Positions 25,420-34,078 of a DNA stretch of 64,000 nucleotides are shown one piece after another. This DNA is from Clostridium caldaquaticum. Lineage in GTDB: Bacteria; Bacillota; Clostridia; Clostridiales; Clostridiaceae. The stretch spans positions 62,001 to 126,000 of the forward strand of contig NZ_JAMSKT010000004.1 in NCBI RefSeq assembly GCF_023806125.1. Direction: 5' to 3'. Position numbers and translations under genes: made by a program. The notes under the pieces are model-generated. The model ran no database searches, was not told where the DNA came from, and worked only from the letters and a program-made list of their open reading frames with translations. Within the stretch, counting starts at the first letter, position 1, and each line of letters begins with the position of its first letter.

Positions 25420-27648
25420 CTATTTTCTAATCAATTTAATTGTCTTATCCATATAATTTCCAAGTATACAATCACTTATTTTCAAAGTTGGTTTCCAAGT
25501 TAAATTAAATTCTGTTACAGTAGGGTAATGGTAATCATCATTATTAAAAGTTCCTGCATCTAAAACTGCTATAAGGCTGTCTGTTTTTCCGTTTTGTGCT
25601 TCGATATCAAAATAAACCGTCATGGCTAAAGTATTTCCTCCATGCCACGCCCTCTTTGTCATTTTGAATGTATATCCAGGCAGACTTATATTTATATTTT
25701 TTAATTCTCCGCCACCCCAAACAAATTGCCAATTGGCACCTTTAAAGAATCCATCAGATTCAATAAATTTACCTACTATATTACCTGGAAAATAGTTTTT
25801 CTTAACGCATGCTGCAATTTTCTGAGTTTGTTCAGATGATAGCATTGAGCCTTCATAATATACATTCATCATAGCATATTTTTCAAATACCTTGTGTTGT
25901 GTAGGAGTTGTGACCCCAAACCACTCAAAATCCGCAAAATAATTTATAGGTTCTACATTATTAGCATTAAAAAACGTCATATTATAATAAGAAATTGCCT
26001 GAGTAATGCAATTATCAAGGTCTGCCGGAAAACTTTTTTCAATATTTGTCAATACTTTAACTGCATCAGTAAGATATTGACAGAAGTATGCATGTTTCTC
26101 AGGATCCACACTATTTAATATTCCTATATCACCATTCTGATCTTCAATAGCATGACATAATTCATGATACAATGACTGTATCTCTTTAAATTGGCCTATT
26201 TGAGTTGGCAGACTTTCTTTTCTCAAAATAACACTTCTCGGTCTCATAACATCAAGCTTTCCGTCTTCATAATGATTTTCTGATGACCTTGGCTTATATG
26301 CTTTTGAATGTTCTATGACGTTGTTTGATATAAAATCAATTGCACTAAAGAACTTACTTACATCACCAATTTTAACAAACTTGTCTATATATGTTCCGTT
26401 TGGTCTTTCAATAAACCACTTAATCATTGCTTTATAGTTCGGCTTTGGAATCAAAGCTGCTTCCAAAGTTAGAGGCTCTATATCTTTATCCTTACATGAT
26501 ACAGTTAAAAGCATATCTAATTTATCTACATCAGCTTCAATATCCTCCGTAGGATAAATTAAGTAAGTGGCATAATTTTTGCTGTCAGTAGCAGCACCAT
26601 TATCAGGGTCTATTTCAACTATGATTTTCGACTTTTCAATTATTTCATTGGCTTTCTCTTCAGTGATATGTTTAACACTAGGTTTAGCAGTGAATGAAAA
26701 CTCCAAATCATTTACAAGATCAATATCATTTGCAACATCTTTTTTCTTTTCATCATATTTCATTACCTTTACATAAAGCTTAAAAGCTTTCTTTTGTTGT
26801 TCATCCTTGTTTTGAGTTCCTGAATGCTTTATTTCCAAAGGTTCTTTCATTGCAGCTGGAACAATTATAGATTCTTTTATAATTCTTGCTGTATATTTAA
26901 TAACATCATGAACAAAACTTTTTTCAGGAACTATAGTAAATACATTATCTATTTTTGATTTACTTTTACCAAACACTTTTTTTATTAATTCCTCAGACAT
27001 ATCTTCTGTCAATTCAATAGTAGTAGAAGACACCTCTCCCTCATTTTCATTTAAAACCTTACCTTTTAAGTACTTGCAATTTTTATAAAAATTATTGAAT
27101 TTAGTTTTATAGTTCGCATTCAGATTTACTAATTTTTTTTCCCCTTTGCCTGCAAAAAAAACATCAATTTCCGGAGTTACATCATAGTATGGCACTTCAA
27201 ATTCCACAGTTTGCTGCATGCCTTCACCACTTACCTGAAATACAATTGATTTATTTGCAGATCTTAAAACATTCTTATCACAAGTAACGGTAAAATCAAT
27301 ACGCTCATCACCCTCACCGCTGATACTATCTAAAAGTTCTTTTCCCTTCAATATATTAATAACCGCTTTTCCAACGCTTTCTACAGAACCCTCAAGCTTT
27401 CCCTCTACTATTGATGTCTTTAAAATGGTAGCCTTTATATATGTGCTCTGACCCATTTTTAATACTCTGCCATCTGGTACCTCTATACACAGCCGAACAT
27501 AATCCTTTTTCTTTGAATTATCTACTCCAAACACATGCTCCCAAAAAGACAAAAATGATGCCGCCGAAATACTCGCCAGTGAGGTCACTACCATAACCCC
27601 AAAATTTGTTGAACTTGAATTAGTAACAAAGCCTTTTCTAAATTTCAT
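25420..27648 (-). CDS. HELCH-motif putative metalloprotein with N-terminal RKGFVTNSSST motif
   Basis: A 742-residue protein I cannot place in a named family. Residues 3-16 read FRKGFVTNSSSTNF, followed by a hydrophobic segment (about 17-38), so it is probably anchored or exported by its N-terminus. Residues 50-400 look like several beta-rich (Ig-like) modules (for example SANKSIVFQVSGEG, DLEFSFTAKPSVKHI). HELCH at 495-499 is an HExxH zinc-peptidase signature, with possible further ligands in DPEKHAYF; the end (about 640-740) is again beta-rich. RBS AAGGAGT; it starts 3 bp after the radical SAM gene. The pairing suggests it is a substrate or partner of that enzyme (inference). Confidence 0.7.
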   Translation of the reverse strand: MKFRKGFVTNSSSTNFGVMVVTSLASISAASFLSFWEHVFGVDNSKKKDYVRLCIEVPDGRVLKMGQSTYIKATILKTSIVEGKLEGSVESVGKAVINILKGKELLDSISGEGDERIDFTVTCDKNVLRSANKSIVFQVSGEGMQQTVEFEVPYYDVTPEIDVFFAGKGEKKLVNLNANYKTKFNNFYKNCKYLKGKVLNENEGEVSSTTIELTEDMSEELIKKVFGKSKSKIDNVFTIVPEKSFVHDVIKYTARIIKESIIVPAAMKEPLEIKHSGTQNKDEQQKKAFKLYVKVMKYDEKKKDVANDIDLVNDLEFSFTAKPSVKHITEEKANEIIEKSKIIVEIDPDNGAATDSKNYATYLIYPTEDIEADVDKLDMLLTVSCKDKDIEPLTLEAALIPKPNYKAMIKWFIERPNGTYIDKFVKIGDVSKFFSAIDFISNNVIEHSKAYKPRSSENHYEDGKLDVMRPRSVILRKESLPTQIGQFKEIQSLYHELCHAIEDQNGDIGILNSVDPEKHAYFCQYLTDAVKVLTNIEKSFPADLDNCITQAISYYNMTFFNANNVEPINYFADFEWFGVTTPTQHKVFEKYAMMNVYYEGSMLSSEQTQKIAACVKKNYFPGNIVGKFIESDGFFKGANWQFVWGGGELKNINISLPGYTFKMTKRAWHGGNTLAMTVYFDIEAQNGKTDSLIAVLDAGTFNNDDYHYPTVTEFNLTWKPTLKISDCILGNYMDKTIKLIRK

Positions 27649-27651
27649 ATT

Positions 27652-28719
27652 TTATACTCCTTCCTTGCAAAGTCTAATTTCAGGATAATATGGACACCCT
27701 CCTAAACAATTACTCCTATAATAACAGCCCTGACAACTTTTTTCAAAAAATTCTCTCAATTTCGAAAACTCAGGACTGTCCCAGACTTCTTTAATTGTAT
27801 ATTCTTTAAGACTCATTGATACCTTATTTTGTCTGTCAAAACTACATGGAGACATCATCATATCAGCGCCTATATAAGCAGAAAATCTGCCTGCCTCACA
27901 AGCATCAAAACTTTCAGGCATTATATTTATACAGTTTTTTATTATTCCTGGTACCAAACAAGAGTCAAAACCCGTACGTTCTGCAATATAGCTATCTGAT
28001 AAAAGATCAAAAAACTTTTTAATTCTAATATCATCAGCCCTTAAAATTCTGTTTTTATCCCCCATCCCTACAGGCTTATGAAGTAAAAATATGAATCTAG
28101 AAATTCCCTTTGGAATAAGATCCTTGGACAATATATCAATAGCCTCATCTATGCTGTTTTGTCCCAGCACAAAATGGATATTAGTTGTAACACCTGCATC
28201 CAGCAGCATATTAATTGCTTTATAAGTATATTCAGTTTTGTACCAACTTACAGCTACCGCACCGCAGTATCGTTTTATTATCTTAACTTTTTCATTATCC
28301 AAGCCATATCCTGATGTAGTAGTATTGGGTACAATTCCATAATGCCTGCAAACCGAAAGTATATTTTCAAAATCTTCGTGCATTTCACTGTCGCCTCTAC
28401 CACCTAGTGCAACTTGGAATGTCCTGCCCTCACACTGAGAAATGATTGTTTTAAAGTCCTCAAAGGGCATATTAGGCATATCAATATAAGCTCCACTCTG
28501 GTAACACTGAATACCTAACTCCTTACACTTCCCCGATAAACCATGCTGGCAATGCCCCATTATACCTATGTCAAGAAGCTGTGGAAAATCAGCAAACATT
28601 GGATCAATACCAGTATCATTACCATTTTCATCAAGTATACCTGTTCTTATATAATCTCCATTTTCATCATTAAAGGCAGAAATAAATCTGCCACTGTCAT
28701 AAATTTTTCTAATTGTCAT
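27652..28719 (-). CDS. Radical SAM/SPASM enzyme with atypical Cx7Cx6C cluster motif
   Basis: A 355-residue enzyme. The SAM-cluster site is probably C57, C65 and C72 (GHCQHG...GKC...QCYQSG), spacing Cx7Cx6C instead of Cx3Cx2C, but the last Cys is followed by an aromatic as usual; ALGGRGDSE (105-112) is the GGE-like SAM motif. The SPASM domain is textbook: C274 and C292, then C329-x2-C332-x5-C338-x3-C342 and C351. SPASM enzymes modify peptides or proteins or mature enzymes. It overlaps the membrane-protein gene by 11 bp and is followed at 3 bp by the HELCH protein, a likely substrate. Confidence 0.82.
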   Translation of the reverse strand: MTIRKIYDSGRFISAFNDENGDYIRTGILDENGNDTGIDPMFADFPQLLDIGIMGHCQHGLSGKCKELGIQCYQSGAYIDMPNMPFEDFKTIISQCEGRTFQVALGGRGDSEMHEDFENILSVCRHYGIVPNTTTSGYGLDNEKVKIIKRYCGAVAVSWYKTEYTYKAINMLLDAGVTTNIHFVLGQNSIDEAIDILSKDLIPKGISRFIFLLHKPVGMGDKNRILRADDIRIKKFFDLLSDSYIAERTGFDSCLVPGIIKNCINIMPESFDACEAGRFSAYIGADMMMSPCSFDRQNKVSMSLKEYTIKEVWDSPEFSKLREFFEKSCQGCYYRSNCLGGCPYYPEIRLCKEGV

Positions 28720-29683
28720 GTTTTAAACTCCCTTTGTTAATAAAGTTTATAACTACTCCGACAATCATTATAACAATTCCAGCATTGTATCCAAAAAACT
28801 CACCGAAATTGCCAACTATAATTGCAAGTAAAAACCCAAATATAGCTCCTAAGCGCATAATCTGATAAAAAGAATTGCTATTTTCATTAAATCCCGCCAT
28901 CAAAAACGTCATAGCCCTCATAACCTTACAAAGCAAGAAATCCAATACAGATGGCAATGAACCACCAAGGCCTTTTAACATTACAAATGAAAGCAGAAAT
29001 AGTACAAATGACTTATCAAATTTGCCGTTTCGAGTTAGAAAATTCGATAAAGCTAAAGCAGAACCTGCACCAACAAGTAAAAAACCTAATGTGTTTTTCT
29101 TATAAATACCCTGAAGTAAATTATTTTTCGCTAAATTCCAAACATTAGTATAATATTTTTTAGCTTGTGCAGAATCTTTAAACAGTTCTTTAATTGCCGG
29201 GAACACAACCTCAGTAACTGCCAGCAAATAAACAGTTTTTGCAGCAATTGCAACAAAAAAAGTATATACCGTCATATTAAAGACAGGTCCATTGTAAGTA
29301 GCTGTTATATATCTTAAAAAATTACCTGTAGCTCCAGAACCAATAAATAAAGCAAATCTTGTAAGAGGTTTACCAATAACAGGCGTGTTAAATAACTTAA
29401 TAAGATAATCCTGTGAACCTGCCAAAATCCATATTACTGAAATACATATTAAAAATACCGCATTTTGCTTTAAAAATCTTATTGCCGCCTGCTTTACTAA
29501 AGTAAAACTGAATTTGGAATCTGTTATCCTACCTTCTGTATTGTTTTCAATTACAATTTCTTCTGGTTTATTACGGATTTTATAAAAATTTAAACTATTT
29601 TGATTTATATTTTCTTCTGAATATTCATACAAAATTGTATCTTCCCACACCACATCATTTCCAAATCCAATTGACTTGTCCAT
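28709..29683 (-). CDS. Polytopic membrane protein of unknown function
   Basis: A 324-residue protein: a soluble acidic N-terminus of about 70 residues, then about six membrane segments (for example FLICISVIWILAG, YTFFVAIAAKTVYLLAV, LGFLLVGAGSALALSNFL, IVIMIVGVVINFI). No family recognised and no transporter motif seen. The frame opens with TTG at 29698, but the ATG at 29681-29683 has GGAGG at spacing 7. First gene of a three-gene operon with a radical SAM enzyme and a HELCH protein; it may export or anchor a modified product (inference). Confidence 0.7.
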   Translation of the reverse strand: MDKSIGFGNDVVWEDTILYEYSEENINQNSLNFYKIRNKPEEIVIENNTEGRITDSKFSFTLVKQAAIRFLKQNAVFLICISVIWILAGSQDYLIKLFNTPVIGKPLTRFALFIGSGATGNFLRYITATYNGPVFNMTVYTFFVAIAAKTVYLLAVTEVVFPAIKELFKDSAQAKKYYTNVWNLAKNNLLQGIYKKNTLGFLLVGAGSALALSNFLTRNGKFDKSFVLFLLSFVMLKGLGGSLPSVLDFLLCKVMRAMTFLMAGFNENSNSFYQIMRLGAIFGFLLAIIVGNFGEFFGYNAGIVIMIVGVVINFINKGSLKHDN

Positions 29684-29870
29684 ATTAAAATCCTCCAAAA
29701 ATATTTTTTATAATTAAATTGTACTATATTATATAAGCCAAAGCTATAATTATGTACAGATTTAAAGTAATTTTTAAAAATTTCAATATTTAGTGACTTT
29801 TTGATTTTAATGAAGAGCAATATATAAATTATAATAAGAACTTTTGCTATTTTTATTACTTTTACGTAAA

Positions 29871-29896
29871 AATCCCCCTCTGAATCAAAGGGGGGT
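29871..29896 (-). terminator. Terminator of the MerR/dehydrogenase operon
   Basis: CCCCCT/AGGGGG arms (29874-29879, 29889-29894) followed on the minus strand by ATTTTT, 27 bp beyond the merR-type stop. Confidence 0.75.
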
Positions 29897-29922
29897 GTAC
29901 AATTATTATATGTTACACAAAA

Positions 29923-30309
29923 TTAATCTTTTAATTTTTTAAGTCCTTTTTCTTTTTGAACTACTATCTGCTCATATCTTGCAATTTTTAAATTAAGACG
30001 TTCCAGTGTTTTCTTCATATCTTCAATTCTTGCTATGAGCTCATTACGCTGCTCAATCAAAAGTTCCTTTCTTGCCTCCACTGTTTCATCACCTTGTTGA
30101 AACAGTGTAACATACTCAATTAATACTTCGATAGGAAGACCTGCTCCTCTCATGCATTTGATAAATTCTACCCATCTTAAGTCTTCTTCTGTATAGTTTC
30201 TGTTTCCGCTTTTATTGCGGTTCACAGGAGGTATTAAGCCGATACGCTCATAATAACGAAGAGTATCCTGTGAAATGCCAAATCTCTCACTTACTTCTGC
30301 AATTGTCAT
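29923..30309 (-). CDS. MerR-family regulator (AdhR-like)
   Basis: A 128-residue regulator: winged helix at 1-70 (TIAEVSERFGISQDTLRYYERIGL and NRNYTEEDLRWVEF) and a C-terminal coiled coil (about 80-120). It has no metal-binding cysteines, as in the AdhR/YraB group that responds to reactive aldehydes or electrophiles. The ATG at 30307-30309 behind GAGG is preferred to the GTG at 30318. It is the last gene of the ADH-CMD-cupin operon, and three promoters nearby share a MerR-type site (32777-32807, 32895-32925, 34717-34747), its likely regulon. Confidence 0.87.
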   Translation of the reverse strand: MTIAEVSERFGISQDTLRYYERIGLIPPVNRNKSGNRNYTEEDLRWVEFIKCMRGAGLPIEVLIEYVTLFQQGDETVEARKELLIEQRNELIARIEDMKKTLERLNLKIARYEQIVVQKEKGLKKLKD

Positions 30310-30340
30310 GCGTTTCACCTCTTAATATTTCTCATTCTGG

Positions 30341-30751
30341 TTAATTGCTGTTTGCTCTTTCATACTCCTCATCAGATACAGGTTCCAGCCACTCAGTTGA
30401 TCCTTTTGAAGCATCAGCTTCTACTGCTAAATGTACAAACCAGCTGTCTTTTGCTGCCCCATGCCAATGTTTCACATCTGCCGGTATATTTACAACATCT
30501 CCAGCATGAAGTTTTTTGGCTGGTTTTCCCCATTCCTGATAATATCCTTTTCCACCAGTTACAAGTAATATCTGGCCGCCTGGATGCTTATGCCAGTTAT
30601 TGCGACATCCTGGTTCAAAGGTTACATTACCAATAGGGCACGGTTTACCTGTAAGCATTTTAAGATGAACCGTTCCATTAAAATTATTACTTTCAAAAAC
30701 ATCTCCTATAGGGAAAATTACACTATTACTTAAATCTTTTACTTCACTCAT
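30341..30751 (-). CDS. Cupin-domain protein
   Basis: A 136-residue single-domain cupin. Motif 1 is CRNNWHKHPGGQILLVTGGKGYYQ and motif 2 is GDVVNIPADVKHWHGA, with the His/His and His metal ligands visible. Such small cupins often follow carboxymuconolactone-decarboxylase genes, as here (spacing 16 bp). The reaction is unknown; it may bind a metal and act on a quinone, aldehyde or hydroperoxide (inference). Confidence 0.85.
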   Translation of the reverse strand: MSEVKDLSNSVIFPIGDVFESNNFNGTVHLKMLTGKPCPIGNVTFEPGCRNNWHKHPGGQILLVTGGKGYYQEWGKPAKKLHAGDVVNIPADVKHWHGAAKDSWFVHLAVEADASKGSTEWLEPVSDEEYERANSN

Positions 30752-30767
30752 TTCAAATCCTTCTTTC

Positions 30768-31529
30768 TTATTTATTTTCTGGAATAATTTCGTTTAAGTA
30801 GCTAATCGCATTTAGTGTTCTTGGATAACCAATGTACGGCAGCAGATTTGTAATAACAGTTAATAAAAGCTGTTTATTATTTCCTACATTTAAATTTGCC
30901 TTGATGTGGCCTTTTGCCTGCTTCTCACAACCTCCCATAGCAATGAGCATGGAAAACGTAAGCAATTCTCTTGTCTTGATATCAAGTCCATCTCTTGTAT
31001 AATAATCACCAAAACAATTAGATGATAAATATTTTTGAATATGAATCTGATTTTCTGGAGAATTTTCATACATTTTATCAATTACTTCTGCTCCGACGAT
31101 TTCTTTTTGTATTTTTAACCCTTTCTCCATTCTAGTATCAGGATTAGTAGTTGACTGTCCCTCTAATGGAAGCTCAATGCCTCTCTGAGTAAGAATTTCA
31201 TTAGTTGCATGAATGAAATCAAAAGACTTTGCAATACCGCAATATGGTACGGACTGATATACTATTTCTTTGATTTCTATTGGCGTAACTCCTACATTTA
31301 ATGCCGCTCCAAGCATTACTTTGTATTCACTTAATGTCTGCATGGCAATCATTGCTGCTAATATAACTTTCATTCTTAACTTAATATCTAATTCACCATA
31401 TTGCAACACCTCATCAAATGCAAAGTTATAAAATATTTCTATAAGCTCTGGATCTGTTACTTTAAGTGTTGATTTATGATTAGGAAACAATTTTTCATGG
31501 TTTTTATTTGCTGTTTCACTTATACGCAT
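30768..31529 (-). CDS. Carboxymuconolactone decarboxylase family protein, two CMD domains
   Basis: A 253-residue protein with two CMD domains: about 30-110 (LRMKVILAAMIAMQ, VGVTPIEIKEIVYQSVPYCG) and about 150-245 (LDIKTRELLTFSMLIAMGG, LLTVITNLLPYIGYPRT). The domain also occurs in AhpD-type peroxidases, but the AhpD CxxC pair is not present. Probably in the detoxification of reactive carbonyl or quinone compounds with its operon neighbours. RBS AGAGAGGTT precedes the ATG. Confidence 0.87.
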   Translation of the reverse strand: MRISETANKNHEKLFPNHKSTLKVTDPELIEIFYNFAFDEVLQYGELDIKLRMKVILAAMIAMQTLSEYKVMLGAALNVGVTPIEIKEIVYQSVPYCGIAKSFDFIHATNEILTQRGIELPLEGQSTTNPDTRMEKGLKIQKEIVGAEVIDKMYENSPENQIHIQKYLSSNCFGDYYTRDGLDIKTRELLTFSMLIAMGGCEKQAKGHIKANLNVGNNKQLLLTVITNLLPYIGYPRTLNAISYLNEIIPENK

Positions 31530-31569
31530 AATTTAACCTCTCTTTTCAAAAATTATTTTTCTCGCTTAT

Positions 31570-32742
31570 TTATCTAAAGCTAGCCTCGTAAATAGCTATG
31601 CAATCCTCTATGCTCAGTTCACATCTGTCAACTAAGAACAGTCCGCTCATTGCATCCTTTGCATTATGTGCAAAAGTTTCAAACTCCTCAGGTTTGATAC
31701 CATAATCCGACATCTTTAAATCAGCTATACCGCATTCTTCTTGTAACTTTGAAAGCATAGTTATAAAATCCATAGGCTCCTTTGCATCTTCCATACCCAT
31801 TGCTTTTGCCATACGTATAAAACGGTCATCACAGACATGTTTGTTAATGAAATGAGTGAAATATGCCTTGCTAAGCATAATAAGTCCTGCTCCGTGAGGT
31901 AAATCCTGATGGTATGCAGACATAGCATGTTCCAAGGAATGCTGGCTGGAAGTTGTACCTACACACATTACTACACCTGACAGATTATTGCCAAAGGCAA
32001 CTCTTTCTCTTGCTTCCATATCATTTCCATCCTTTACTGCTCTAGCAAGATAACGACTGACATTTTCAATTGCAGTGATGGCATACATATCGCTCATTAA
32101 ATTTGTTTTGTTATTGATATACCCTTCCATGCTGTGTGACAAGGCATCCCATCCCTGGAAAGCTGTAAATTTAGGCGGTACTGTCCTCATAAGTTCTGGA
32201 TCTACAATAGCAAACACTGGGAATAACCTAGGGTCTTTAATACCAACTTTTTCCTGAGTTTCTTCATTTGTTATAACTGCACCTGCATCTGTTTCAGATC
32301 CGGTTCCTGCTGTTGTTGTTATTGCTATTATAGGAAGAGGTTTATTTTCAATTGCTTTTCTTTTTCCTGTTCCTGACTGAACATAATCCCAAAGATCTCC
32401 CGGATTTGTTGCCATGATTGCAATTGCTTTTGATGCATCCATAGAGCTTCCGCCACCCAACGCCACAATAAAATCACAACCGTTTTCTTTAGCAAATACA
32501 GCTCCAGCCATAACTGTTGTTTTTAATGGATTTGGTTCTACTTTATCAAATACAACTGTTTGAACTCCTGCAAGTTTAAGCTGCTCTTCTACTCTTAAAA
32601 GATAGCCGTTTTCCCTGATAGATTTTCCATTAGTAATTACAATCAATGCCTTTTTACCTGGCATAGCCTGATCCTTAAGGCTGTTTAACATACCAACTCC
32701 AAATAAAGTTCTTGTTGGTATATACATATTAAAGCTACTCAT
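31570..32742 (-). CDS. Iron-containing alcohol dehydrogenase
   Basis: A 390-residue group III alcohol dehydrogenase: cofactor motif ALGGGSSMDASKAIA (about 95-109), TTAGTGSETDAGAVI, and metal-ligand stretches AFQGWDALSHSMEGY and HSLEHAMSAYHQDLPHGAG. It interconverts aldehydes and alcohols with NAD(P)H. The open frame reaches 32802, but the ATG at 32740-32742 behind GAGGG starts at the family N-terminus (SSFNMYIPTRTLFG). First gene of the operon; its promoter has the MerR 19-bp spacer. Confidence 0.92.
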   Translation of the reverse strand: MSSFNMYIPTRTLFGVGMLNSLKDQAMPGKKALIVITNGKSIRENGYLLRVEEQLKLAGVQTVVFDKVEPNPLKTTVMAGAVFAKENGCDFIVALGGGSSMDASKAIAIMATNPGDLWDYVQSGTGKRKAIENKPLPIIAITTTAGTGSETDAGAVITNEETQEKVGIKDPRLFPVFAIVDPELMRTVPPKFTAFQGWDALSHSMEGYINNKTNLMSDMYAITAIENVSRYLARAVKDGNDMEARERVAFGNNLSGVVMCVGTTSSQHSLEHAMSAYHQDLPHGAGLIMLSKAYFTHFINKHVCDDRFIRMAKAMGMEDAKEPMDFITMLSKLQEECGIADLKMSDYGIKPEEFETFAHNAKDAMSGLFLVDRCELSIEDCIAIYEASFR

Positions 32743-32776
32743 ATTTTTTCCCTCGCTTTCATTACTTTCTATTATC

Positions 32777-32807
32777 ACTCTACTCCTTAGAGTTAACTCC
32801 AAGTCAA
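32777..32807 (-). promoter_or_regulatory. MerR-type promoter of the dehydrogenase operon
   Basis: Minus strand: -35 TTGACT (32802-32807), 19-bp spacer containing GGAGTTAACTCTAAG, -10-like TAGAGT (32777-32782). The long spacer with a central palindrome is the MerR-family hallmark. Confidence 0.75.
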
Positions 32808-32894
32808 GTATTTTTTAGCACTTTTAATTTGAAAATACTTTCCTTAGTAGAAATTTAAAATACAATAAAAAATGTAAATTAATTATTAACCCCC

Positions 32895-32925
32895 TTGACT
32901 TAGAGTTAACTCCAGAATTTATTAT
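32895..32925 (+). promoter_or_regulatory. MerR-type promoter of the aldo/keto reductase gene
   Basis: -35 TTGACT (32895-32900), 19-bp spacer with the palindromic AGAGTTAACTCC, -10 TATTAT (32920-32925). Same core as the divergent site at 32777-32807. Confidence 0.78.
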
Positions 32926-33002
32926 AATATTACACATACAAACGTATGTAAAAACTGTAAAAAATCTATCATCAATAACTGATTAATTGAGGAGGGAACA
33001 AA

Positions 33003-33965
33003 ATGGATTATTTAAAACTTGGAAATTCAAATCTTCTTGTATCACGCCTTTGCGTAGGCTGCATGAGCTTTGGTGACACTGCAAGCAATTTTCATGAATG
33101 GACACTGAATGCTGAGGATAGCGAAACACTCATCAAACACGCTCTTAATTTAGGCATTAATTTCTTTGATACAGCAAATGTATATTCAGGGGGTACCAGT
33201 GAAGAATATCTCGGCCGTGCAATTAAAAACAATATAAGCCGTGATAAAGTAGTTATAGCCACAAAAGTTTATTTTAATGAAGGAAAACTATCAAAACAAG
33301 CAATATTGCGTGAGATTGACAACTCTCTAAAACGACTGGGCACAGATTACGTTGACCTTTACATTATTCACCGCTTCGACTATAACACACCGATAGAAGA
33401 AACAATGGAAGCACTCCACAGTCTTGTTAAAGCAGGTAAGGTAAGAGCCCTTGGTGCTTCTGCAATGTATGGATATCAGTTTTATAATATGCAGCTTGCG
33501 GCAGAGAAGAATGGCTGGACAAAATTTGTTTCAATGCAGAATCACTATAATCTGATCTATCGTGAAGATGAACGTGAACTTATTCCAATCTGCAAACAGC
33601 AGAATGTGGCACTCACTCCCTATAGTCCCCTTGCCGCAGGAAGACTTTCCCGCCCTGAATGGAAAACTGATACAAAGCGCAGCCAGACCGATAAAACTGC
33701 AGTTTCTAAATATGACAGCACACAAGAAACCGATTATGGTATTGTTCTTCGAGTAAATGAACTTGCAAATAAGTACAATGCCACAATGACTCAAATTTCT
33801 CTTGCATGGCAGTTTGCTAAGGGAGTTACTGCACCGATAATTGGTGCAACAAAAGCAAAATATTTTGACGATGCTGTGGGGGCTTTAAATTTAAAACTTA
33901 CCGATGAAGATATTACATATCTTGAAGAACTATATGTTCCTCATAAAATTGTAGGGGCTATTTAA
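33003..33965 (+). CDS. Aldo/keto reductase
   Basis: A 320-residue NADPH-dependent TIM-barrel reductase. Catalytic tetrad: D and Y in FFDTANVYSGG (D56 and Y61 by count from the start), K in VVIATKVYF and H in DLYIIHRFD; the cofactor loop is near YSPLAAGRL and IIGATK. Substrate not predictable; reduction of reactive aldehydes fits with its MerR-type promoter, shared with the divergent alcohol dehydrogenase operon. RBS GAGGAGGG. Confidence 0.93.
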   Translation: MDYLKLGNSNLLVSRLCVGCMSFGDTASNFHEWTLNAEDSETLIKHALNLGINFFDTANVYSGGTSEEYLGRAIKNNISRDKVVIATKVYFNEGKLSKQAILREIDNSLKRLGTDYVDLYIIHRFDYNTPIEETMEALHSLVKAGKVRALGASAMYGYQFYNMQLAAEKNGWTKFVSMQNHYNLIYREDERELIPICKQQNVALTPYSPLAAGRLSRPEWKTDTKRSQTDKTAVSKYDSTQETDYGIVLRVNELANKYNATMTQISLAWQFAKGVTAPIIGATKAKYFDDAVGALNLKLTDEDITYLEELYVPHKIVGAI

Positions 33966-34078
33966 TATTTAATTTTAAAGAGCAGTATTTAATATAATAC
34001 TGCTCTTTAAATAAATATATCCAAACATTACAATAACTTGAAATTTGTACTTCTTTTCATTAATCTGCAATTCTTCTA

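Noticed and set aside
25420-29683. Radical SAM operon as a classical small-peptide RiPP cluster
   Set aside because: No short precursor-like frame with a leader and ribosome site was found next to the enzyme; the large neighbour is the only evident candidate partner.
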